Assembly: GCF_038502225.1 (NCBI RefSeq)
Contig: NC_091292.1
Span: 101,518,591-101,582,590, forward strand
Direction: 5' to 3'
Source: Cherax quadricarinatus
Taxonomy: Eukaryota; Arthropoda; Malacostraca; Decapoda; Parastacidae
DNA length: 64,000 nucleotides
Numbering within the stretch: position 1 is the first letter of the stretch; every line of letters begins with the position of its first letter. The translations under genes and the position numbers were made by a program. The notes below the pieces were generated by a model that did not search any database, was not told the DNA's origin, and worked only from the letters and a program-made list of their open reading frames with translations. Positions 21,455-28,931 of this stretch are shown in pieces.

Positions 21455-21790
21455 CCAAGGATGGAATGTGCCTCTCTCACTCTCTCACGGTGTAAAATTC
21501 TCCCGCAAATTAATTCTCACTAATATTACTCTGCCGCAAAACTTCAAATAGAGATGAGAATTTCCTCGAGAATTTTTGTTCAATTTGCCATCCTATAAGA
21601 TGACCTGGAATTAATTTAAATACGACTTGGCAATAAGACGACTTGGAATTAATAGCAAAATAGTTTGGAATTGTCATTATGACCCGGAATTAACACTAGG
21701 AATTTATAACATGACCTGGAACCAACAAAATGACCCAGAAATAATACAGCCCAGAATCAGTAACATTACTCGGAATTAGTAAAATTATGG
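21454..21790. other. AT-rich anonymous DNA with GACCTGGAATTAA echoes
   Basis: Loosely repeated TGACCTGGAATTAA/ACTTGGAATTAA phrases at irregular 20-40 bp spacing, perhaps a very old minisatellite. Confidence 0.4.
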
Positions 21791-21799
21791 AGAGTTTGT

Positions 21800-21925
21800 T
21801 CTAACTAGTGCGAGTAGTGCCACTAGTGAGTAGTGCCACTATTGAGAGTAATGCCACTACTGCGAGTAGTGACACTAGTGCGTGTGGTGCCACTAATGAG
21901 TGTGGTGCTGCCATCTAGTGTGTGT
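21800..21925. repeat. Degenerate AGTGCCACTA repeat
   Basis: About six loose ~22-bp copies of GAGTAGTGCCACTA with point changes. Confidence 0.75.
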
Positions 21926-22284
21926 CATGGTCCACAAGGGGACCTTATCCTTTAAGCACAAACCATCGTGCAACTACAACGATATTAATAAAATATTAAC
22001 ACATACAATACACTATAACAAACACTGACGAAAGTACAGGTGACTGTACGTACATGGACTCAGGTACATGGGAAACTAGTTTTACAACTGGTGGCAGTGG
22101 TATCTAGTTCTGCTGTGATTGTGTATTCCTTAAGAAGATCAGAAACGGTCATGGTAGGATCTAGCCACAGCCTTGTGTCACTAGTCTGGAGTGGAAGACT
22201 TGCTAATGCTGGAGAGGGAGACGAGTATTCGTGTCCTCAACAATATTGATAATATAATAAAATAAAGACAGGTTGATATGTAAG
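21926..22284. other. Anonymous DNA
   Basis: No recognisable feature; a 69-aa open frame at 22040-22249 has no motif. Confidence 0.45.
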
Positions 22285-22370
22285 ACCTATGCAACAGTGG
22301 TGTGTCTTTATTGAGACGTTTGGCCTACACAGTAGTCTTCAGTTAAATATAGAGGTAGCAGGTGTAGTGG
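22285..22370 (-). ncRNA. Decayed hammerhead repeat
   Basis: The minus strand keeps TAACTGAAGA and CTACTGTGTAG, but the GAAA box is altered (GGCCAAACGTC) and helix II is shortened. Flanks (CCTATGCAACAGTGG, AATCAGTCCATCA) match the intact elements, so it is the same family, probably inactive. Confidence 0.55.
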
Positions 22371-22399
22371 TGAAATGAAGATGATGTAATCAGTCCATC

Positions 22400-22800
22400 A
22401 TTGGAGAAATAGTCAGGACTGGATGGAAATAGAAAGAGGAAGCAGTGCAGTTATCAATAGCAGAGGCATCAGGCTGGTCAGTGTCTCAGCACTGCTGTGA
22501 GTGCAGCTTCGGCATGACTGTTTTCCACAAACTATGTTGTAGATGTGTGCTGTCTTAGTTGTGATCTCCGCCGCCTTGCATCTTTGTCCAGGAAGGTGCT
22601 TAGTGACGCGGGGAGGACCCAGGAACTTGGCGTGAAGTTTAGCCATACCTGCACCTTGGTCGTGGTTCTGCAGCAGAACCTCACAATCACTGAGATTGCT
22701 TGCCTTAGTGGTAGCGTCACGAGTCGCCGAAGCTTTCTCGAGGTTCTCGCAAATACGCTGAAATACTTGCCAAGTGTTTGACTGAGCTGAGATTGTCTGT
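22400..22800 (-). pseudogene. Possible LTR-retrotransposon integrase C-terminal relic
   Basis: The minus frame contains CEVLLQNHDQGAGMAKLHAK then FLGPPRV and KHLPG, with QRICENLEKASATRDATTK upstream. This layout resembles the end of Ty3/gypsy-type integrases (a conserved GPY/F-like module after a VLL segment). The match is by eye only, the N-terminal side is replaced by a 15-bp repeat, and no LTR or other pol domain is visible. Low certainty. Confidence 0.35.
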
Positions 22801-22829
22801 GGCGGCGAGGCTGTGGTGGAGAAAGCAAT

Positions 22830-22960
22830 TTCAGGTACAGCAATCTCAGGTACAGCAATCTCAGGTACAGCAATCTCAGGCACAGCAATCTCAGGTACAG
22901 CAATCTCAGGTACAGCAATCTCAGGCACAGCAATCTCAGGTACAGCAATCTCCGGTGCTA
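22830..22960. repeat. 15-bp minisatellite, 9 units
   Basis: CTCAGGTACAGCAAT repeated with GGCACAG variants. It keeps frames open on both strands (QVQQS, and PEIAV on minus). Confidence 0.92.
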
Positions 22961-23700
22961 CAGCCTGCTACAACCAACACCATCGCTCACAACACACTCA
23001 GCCATTTTCACGATCTGACAAACACCTGCCAAACACACACAAGATCAGTCATCACATCTCTAATACATATCCTAATACCACACACGTGTCTTACTGCTAT
23101 TTCTTCTACCACTAGACCTGTCATAGGCCTAGCTAGCAGCCGCTACATCACACTGGCTAGTATGGTTCTCAGCACACTGCTACAGAGGTCCACGACCCAA
23201 TATGCTGAACACGATTCCCATTTCCTTGAGAATACATATATGCAAAACAGGTCTGGGGGGATGGGGAAGAGAGATGCAGAGGAGAGGGGAGATACAGGGA
23301 GAGGGCAGAGATATGGGGGGAAACGGCGGAATTGTGGGAGAAATAGTAGAGGGGAGAGAAAGGAAGGGGGAGAGAAAGGGGAAGAGGATCCCTGCCATTA
23401 AACCTTTTCTCTGGTATCATTACTAAGCGCTAAACCCACAAGAATCATACAGCACTACATTAAAGCCCTTATTAGTATGGCTTCTTGATCTCTTTCTTCC
23501 TCCCCTTTTTCCTCTAAATTTTCCCCTCTTATTTTCCCCGTTATCCCTAAGTCACTTTATTTCCGTATTACTGCTTTCACTTTCATTCTCTCTTACCCTA
23601 TTATTTTCCTATTAGTCATTATTTCCCCTATTACCACTTTCTCTCCTTCCTGTGCTATTTCTCCGTCACTGCTGATGTTAGTTCCGCAGTCACAGTTCAG
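22961..23700. other. Anonymous DNA, purine-rich in part
   Basis: The 23255-23395 part is G/A-rich on the plus strand. A 207-aa plus-strand frame crosses the 15-bp repeat and this purine tract but shows no domain. A small SINE-like piece lies at 23427-23455. Confidence 0.45.
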
Positions 23701-23719
23701 GTATGATCCTCTTAGAGCT

Positions 23720-23925
23720 GTGGTGGAGGTCAGTCAGCTGGGGGAGGAGGTTAGCTGTGGTGGAGGGTCAGTCAGCTATTGTAGGGGTTAATCAGTTGTG
23801 GTGGAGGGTCAGTTGTGGTGGAGGATCAGTTGTGGTGGAGGGTCAGTTGTGGTGGAGGGTCAGTTGTGGTGGAGGGTCAGTTGTGGTGGAGGGTCAGTTG
23901 TGGTGGAGGGTCAGCCAGCTACAGT
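23720..23925. repeat. 17-bp minisatellite
   Basis: GGTCAGTTGTGGTGGAG units, about seven regular copies at 23805-23920, with looser copies before. Confidence 0.85.
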
Positions 23926-24172
23926 AAGGTGGGTTAGCAAGCTTGTTGCCACAGTACCAACCTACTCCAACAAACTGTTGTACACTTGATATAATATATC
24001 AGCTTATGGTTAGGTTGAACCTGAAAACATCTGGTGGTACCTGGAAGTACCTGGAAAATACATCGAGGACCTGTAGGTCCACAGAAGGTTCATCTGTCGA
24101 GAACTATCTACTTCTGCCAAGATTAAGAGCTATCATGATGATTTAGACATGTGTGCAAGAGTTGGGTATCTT

Positions 24173-24219
24173 TATTGTTGAAACGTTTCGCCTACACAGC
24201 AGGCTTCTTCAGTCAAATA
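24173..24219 (-). ncRNA. Hammerhead ribozyme motif HHR3
   Basis: Minus strand: TATTTGA, CTGAAGA, helix II GCCTGC-TGT-GTAGGC (one G-U), GAAA, CGTT, TCAACAATA. Stem I pairs TGA/TCA and TATT/AATA around an AC bulge, the third variant of the same covarying inner pair. Confidence 0.72.
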
Positions 24220-24342
24220 CAGAGACAGTAGGCGTAGTAGTGAAATGAAGATGTAGTCAGTCCATCCGGCCACCTTAAATACTATTTCTCCAAGGCTGAG
24301 GGACGGATTACTTCTTGATTTCACTACTGCACCTGCTGCCTC

Positions 24343-24385
24343 TGACTGAAGAAGTCTACTGTGTAGGCGAAACGTTTTAACGATA
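24343..24385 (+). ncRNA. Hammerhead ribozyme motif HHR4 (weaker)
   Basis: CTGAAGA, helix II GTCTAC-TGT-GTAGGC (one G-U), GAAA, CGTT, then TTAACGATA. Core boxes are intact, but stem I (TGA/TTA) is weak and the upstream TATT is absent, so activity is doubtful. Confidence 0.55.
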
Positions 24386-24425
24386 AAGATACATAACTAC
24401 TGTACTTATGTCTTAATCATCAGCT

Positions 24426-25235
24426 TGTCAGCATTTTATACCATTGTCAACAAGGACTATCATATATTATGTAAGAGTCAAAGTCAGGGAGAAAAAAAAA
24501 CGGAAGCTTTGTATAACGTAGCCAAGATAAAAATAATAAATAACGCGCCACTTTTACCCAGGTAAACACAGGCTACAGCACAACACTCTCAGGAAGCAGC
24601 TTGGAGGTACAACAGTGGCTTGTACAAGCGTGTACGTATTTTGGTTGTTCGGGGGGAGGGGGGAGGGGACTGTGAACACCAACACGACGAACATGCCACC
24701 TTGTGTGATCTGAAAGTGACTGACTCTGCACCTCCGCTGACCTCGACCTCCAACAGTGGTAAACCACACAAACATGAACACTAGCAACTGGAATTGCTCC
24801 AGTGGAGACGCATCTTTGCGACTGTAGCGAACACGTACGTAAATGCTGCAATTTACATACACTTACACACAAAACCACCTAGTCATTGCAGCAGACAAAT
24901 GTAGTCACTGCAGCAGGAATACAGAAAGGCAACTTTCATGAATTTTTAAGGCTCCTTCAGGAAAATACAACAACCAGACGTGGCCCCAATATTATACCTT
25001 CAGCAGTCTTCAGATCAGCCTGCCCCCACTCTCCGCGCTAAACCAGTATGGATCATTCAACGCGAGAAGTTGTGGAGCTTCGATCCACTCTCTGCCAATA
25101 GCTGGTCAGAGGCCGGGTAAGCATGACATGCGTCACTAGGCTAGACACAACTTGAGTGGCAAAGACTGGGCTAACTAGCTGTGTTTACCACAGAGATGAC
25201 CCGGGTGTGATATGCTTACGACATACACGATACTC
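24426..25235. other. Anonymous DNA
   Basis: No recognisable repeat or gene; overlapping ~100-aa minus-strand frames at 24554-24878 show no motif. Confidence 0.45.
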
Positions 25236-25239
25236 ACTG

Positions 25240-25500
25240 CTAATACTACCACCACCACCACCACCGTTGCTGTTGCTGCTGCCAACACTGTTTCTACCAC
25301 CACTGCTACTATAACCCCTGCTGCTAACACCATTACTACTATCCCTTGTACTATTATTACTGCTGCTACCACCACTGTTGTATCACTGCTGCTGCTATCA
25401 CTACTACTACCCTTATTAGTACTACCAATGCTATTACCACCATTGCTATCACTACCACTACTACTACCACCACCACCACTGCTATTACCACCCCAGCAAT
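25240..25500. repeat. Imperfect trinucleotide tract (ACC/CTG/TAC)
   Basis: Mixed ACC, ACT, GCT and GTT triplets, giving Thr-rich frames on plus and Val-rich frames on minus. Confidence 0.8.
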
Positions 25501-25579
25501 TATTGACTCTGGAGAAGGTCAGGACGCGTCACAGTGACGTATTTTTATGTATGTTAAATGTCTTCACTTGGACGACCAC

Positions 25580-26092
25580 TTCCCTCCACGACGCCACTCT
25601 GCACGACGCCACCCTCCACGACGCCACTCTCCACGACGCCACCCTCCACGACACCACCCTCCACGACGCCACCCTCCACGACGCCAACCTCCACGACGCC
25701 ACTCTCCACGACGCCACCCTCCACGACGCCACCCTCCACGACGCCACCCTCCACGACGCCACTCTCCACGACGCCACTCTCCACGACACCACCCTCCACG
25801 ACGCCACCCTCCACTACACCACCCTCCACGACGCCACCCTCCACGACGCCACCCTCCACGACGCCACCCTCCACGACGCCACCCTCCACGACGCCACACT
25901 CCACGACACCACCTTCCACGACACCACCCTCCACGACGCCACCCTCCACGACACCACCCTCCACGACGCCACCCTCCACGACACCACCCTCCACGACACC
26001 ACCTTCCACGACACCACCCTCCACGACGCCACCCTCCACGACACCACCCTCCACGACGCCACCCTCCACGACGCCACCCTCCACAACGCCAC
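25580..26092. repeat. 15-bp minisatellite, about 34 units
   Basis: CCCTCCACGACGCCA units with ACGCC/ACACC and CCCTCC/CTCTCC/CTTCC variants. All six frames are open for 90-290 aa, each a different 5-residue repeat (for example HDATL, PPRRH, STTPP, VVEGG). Codon-level evidence for any one of them is absent. Confidence 0.96.
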
Positions 26093-26180
26093 AATACCGT
26101 GACTGGAACAATACACACTGGAGAGAGAAGCTTACAACAACGTTTCGCCCCTACTTAAACCATTCACAAGGCACACTTAC
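26093..26180 (-). ncRNA. Second-type hammerhead-like repeat, degenerate (B1)
   Basis: Minus strand GGTTTAAGTAGGGGCGAAACG TT-type core followed by TTGTAAGCTTCTCTC, ending with CCAGTCACGGTATTGT. The tail matches 37020-37105 (GTCGTAAGCTTCTCTC, TTCCAGTCACGGTATTGTG). The CTGANGA box is not recognisable. Confidence 0.4.
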
Positions 26181-26282
26181 ACACGAAGGTATCCCTCCCT
26201 CTCCTGTGCACACTCCCCCACCTTCGTGAGTCAGTGCAACTTGTAAATAGTCTAAGTAGGGAAGAAACGTCGTCCTATGCAC

Positions 26283-26283
26283 C

Positions 26284-26320
<37 letters not shown>
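26283..26320. repeat. (CT)n microsatellite
   Basis: About 18 CT units. Confidence 0.9.
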
Positions 26321-26321
<1 letters not shown>

Positions 26322-26423
26322 TACGTGCAAGTTATTTGTGTATCAACAAGTTTGTAATAAAAGAGACGACATCAATTAGTTATAATCCAGTAGCTGACAT
26401 GTCATTAAAGTTCAGAGGTCGAG

Positions 26424-26436
26424 AGGTCAGAGGTCA
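26424..26436 (+). promoter_or_regulatory. Perfect DR1 nuclear-receptor-type site
   Basis: AGGTCA-G-AGGTCA, two consensus half-sites with one spacer base, the type bound by RXR/HNF4/COUP-TF-class receptors in animals. No gene is seen nearby; function is inferred only from sequence. Confidence 0.4.
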
Positions 26437-26554
26437 ACCCAGGTAATAAAAGTTTGAGGTCACTAAATGTTAGAAATAAGGTCAGGTGGCAATTTAAGGT
26501 CGAGGTTATTGCACTTAAAAGGTATCAGGAAAATGCCAGGAAAAGACTGATGCA

Positions 26555-27013
26555 ACTGGGAGTACATACTAGTGCATGGGAGTACATACTAGTACATGGG
26601 AGTACATACTAGTGCATGGGAGTACATACTAGTACATGGGAGTACATACTAGTACATGGGAGTACATAATAGTACATGGGAGTACATACTAGTACATGGG
26701 AGTACATACTAGTACATGGGAGTACATACTAGTACATGGGAGTACATACTAGTACATGGGAGTACATACTAGTACATGGGAGTACATACTAGTACATGGG
26801 AGTACATACTAGTACATGGGAGTACATACTAGTACATGGGAGTACATACTAGTACATAGGAGTACATACTTGTACATGGGAGTACATACTAGTACATGGG
26901 AGTACATACTAGTACATAGGAGTACATACTAGTACATGGGAGTACATACTAGTACATGGGAGTACATACTAGTACATGGGAGTACATACTAGTACATGGG
27001 AGTACATACTAGT
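26555..27013. repeat. 20-bp minisatellite, left part (about 23 units)
   Basis: AGTACATGGGAGTACATACT units, almost identical to each other. The array is interrupted at 27014 by a SINE and continues at 27310-27410. Confidence 0.95.
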
Positions 27014-27309
27014 AAGATAAGATAAGATTTCGTTCGGATTTTTAACCCCGGAGGGTTAGCCACCCAGGATAACCCAAGAAAGTCAGTGCGTCATCGAGGA
27101 CTGTCTAACTTATTTCCATTGGGGTCCTTAATCTTGTCCCCCAGGATGCGACCCACACCAGTCGACTAACACCCAGGTACCTATTTGCTGCTAGGTGAAC
27201 AGGACAACAGGTGTAAGGAAACGTGTCGAAATGTTTCCACCCGCCGGGAATCGAACCCGGGCCCTCCGTGTGTGAAGCGGGAGCTTTAGCCACCAGGCCA
27301 CCGGGCCAC
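27014..27309 (-). mobile_element. tRNA-derived SINE inserted in the 20-bp array
   Basis: Read on the minus strand, the head starts at about 27309 with GGTGGCCCGGTGGCCTGGTG and contains an A-box-like GTGGCCTGGTGGCTAAAGC and a perfect B box GGGTTCGATTCCC (within 27235-27309). The tail ends with CGAACGAAATCTTATCTTAT, a short TCTTA repeat. Both flanks are 20-bp minisatellite, so this is an insertion. SINEs of this kind are Pol III transcribed and mobilised by a partner LINE. Confidence 0.82.
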
Positions 27310-27410
27310 CATACATGGGAGTACATGGGAGTACATACTAGTACATGGGAGTACATACTGGTACATGGGAGTACATACTAGTACATGGGAGTACATACTA
27401 GTACATGGCA
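27310..27410. repeat. 20-bp minisatellite, right part
   Basis: Continuation of the array split by the SINE; here units are less regular (one short ATGGGAGTACATGGG). Confidence 0.92.
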
Positions 27411-27639
27411 GAACTAAACAGCACAGGACTTTTTGGTCCATACGGAGGCTGTGTGCAGGAGAACTATCATCTACTATCTCTCCGGAGAACTATGATAAAA
27501 TGGTCGAGACGAGGATTGTCAAGCGAAAGGTTCTTCCCCCACCCTCCAGTCCATCCTGCCACTGCAGGAACGACACAGCGGAAGAATCCCCCTGAACAGC
27601 AGTGGAAAGACTGCAAATCAGAGTCCAGCAGCAGGTCAG

Positions 27640-27805
27640 ACCAGAGAGTAGCAGCAGGTCAGACCAGAGGGCACCAGGAGGTCAGACCAGAGAGCACCAG
27701 GAGGTCAGACCAGAGGGCACCAGGAGGTCAGACCAGAGGGCACCAGGAGGTCAGACCAGAGGGCACCAGGAGGTCAGACCAGAGGGCACCAGGAGGTCAG
27801 AACAC
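27640..27805. repeat. 23-bp minisatellite
   Basis: About seven units of GGTCAGACCAGAGGGCACCA plus GGA; 23-bp period confirmed by the 23-residue repeat in the translation. Confidence 0.92.
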
Positions 27806-27871
27806 AAAATGACTCAGACGAGGTCAACATGACAGAATTCTGTAACGTAACTCCCGTCTAGTGTCCGGTGA

Positions 27872-27884
27872 AGGTCAAAGGTCA
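27872..27884 (+). promoter_or_regulatory. Perfect DR1 site (AGGTCA-A-AGGTCA)
   Basis: Canonical HNF4/RXR-type direct repeat, followed shortly by another AGGTCA. Isolated, so a functional role is uncertain. Confidence 0.4.
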
Positions 27885-27950
27885 CCGGGAAGGTCAAGTC
27901 ATCGTGGGAACAAAGGCATTTGTTATTGTGATTTCTCTGTAAACGAATGA

Positions 27951-27960
<10 letters not shown>

Positions 27961-28043
<83 letters not shown>
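27961..28043. repeat. (GA)n microsatellite
   Basis: About 41 GA units, followed to 28400 by generally purine-rich DNA with no gene. Confidence 0.95.
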
Positions 28044-28044
<1 letters not shown>

Positions 28045-28434
28045 GAAAAGTAGAAAAATAATAGAAAGGAGAAGGAAGAAGGAGGAGAAAGCAAAAGAAA
28101 ATAGAGAAAAGAGTATTAGAGAGATTGGAAGAGGAGACGAAAAATGAGGAATGAGAGGGAAGAGACGCTATGACGAAAGGAAAGAGGAAGTGAAGAAGGA
28201 AGAGAAATTGAGGCAACTGAAGAGACCTAAAGAAACTAAGAGAAGAGACGAAAGGAGTAAAAAGAGAGGAGTAGAAACTGAAGTAATGAGATAAAATAAG
28301 AGGGAAGGAAGAAACTGAGGAAAAAAAAGTACAGAATAAAGAGGACCTGAGACCAGAGGAAGTGAGAAAAGTGAAAGTAACTGAAAATTGACGAGGTGAG
28401 AAAGAATAGCGTGTTGCTGCTCCTCAGAATGTTA
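28044..28434. other. Purine-rich anonymous DNA
   Basis: Strong A/G bias on the plus strand; no motif seen. Confidence 0.5.
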
Positions 28435-28439
28435 ACTGT

Positions 28440-28494
28440 CACCTCTGCAACACAATTGTGTTGCAGAGGTGTGACCTGCTCACACCTCTGCAAC
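28440..28494. repeat. Perfect 32-bp palindrome and hairpin before PLE fragment
   Basis: 28440-28471 is a perfect palindrome with centre CACAATTGTG and ends CACCTCTGCAA/TTGCAGAGGTG. Its right half also pairs with the following CACACCTCTGCAACACA across CCTGC. Corresponds to the hairpin at 17844-17880. Confidence 0.92.
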
Positions 28495-28670
28495 ACAATT
28501 GTCCTCAAATATTTAAGTTATACCATGAATTAATATCCTAGACTTCACCTTACGAAAGAAGACAAAGCAAATGCGATGATAGTAATTATCGACAAGGTAG
28601 ATTATAGGGGGAAAGTAAACATGATACTAGGAGACAGGGTAACTCAGGCGCCTCTTAAAGACATACCAGT
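28495..28670 (+). mobile_element. Penelope-like element fragment, N-terminal RT region (copy 3)
   Basis: TATACCATGAATTAATATCC then GACTTCACCTTACGA, and codons EDKANAMIVIIDKVDYRGK, followed by LGDR and PLK, the equivalents of copy 1's LLEDGGTY and LKD. Best preserved of the three, still only about 60 codons and without catalytic motifs. Confidence 0.6.
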
Positions 28671-28734
28671 TGATCTCCATCAACTGGTGTGTCAAGCGGA
28701 GCTGGTAGACTAATCTAGAGGTTTACATACATGG

Positions 28735-28782
28735 AGACATGGAGTTTACATGGAGAGAGTTCCGGGGGTCAACGCCCCGCGT
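28735..28782 (+). mobile_element. Short LINE tail fragment (family F4)
   Basis: CATGGAGAGAGTTCCGGGGG then TCAACGCCCCGCG matches the 3' ends at 36290 and 56330 (minus strand). It lies directly against the 3' end of LINE copy D. Confidence 0.5.
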
Positions 28783-28931
28783 AACATAAGAACATAAGAA
28801 AGGAGGAACACTGGAGCAGGCCTGTTGGCCCATACTAGGCAGGTCCTTTACAATTTATACCACTAACAAACATTTGACCTACCCAATTTTCAATGCTACC
28901 CAAGAAATAAGCTCTGATGTGCAAGTCCCAC

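Larger units (their letters stand above)
24130..24425. mobile_element. Short hammerhead-flanked inverted element
   Basis: Left part (from about 24137: GATGATTTAGACATGTGTGC) and right part (reverse complement begins GATGATTAAGACATAAGTAC) form imperfect terminal inverted repeats of about 70 bp, each containing a hammerhead. Only about 120 bp lie between them. No coding capacity. Confidence 0.65.

Noticed and set aside
22778..23401. 207-aa plus-strand frame
   Set aside because: Starts in the 15-bp repeat (QVQQS), runs through purine-rich DNA, and competes with a more plausible minus-strand relic.
25212..26229. Thr/Pro-, His/Arg- and Val/Gly-rich frames as mucin- or silk-like proteins
   Set aside because: All six frames of the 15-bp array are open, no signal peptide or flanking exon structure.
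27235..27309. Genuine tRNA gene
   Set aside because: The cloverleaf is imperfect, it lies at the head of a ~295-bp SINE with a TCTTA tail, and it is inserted in a minisatellite.
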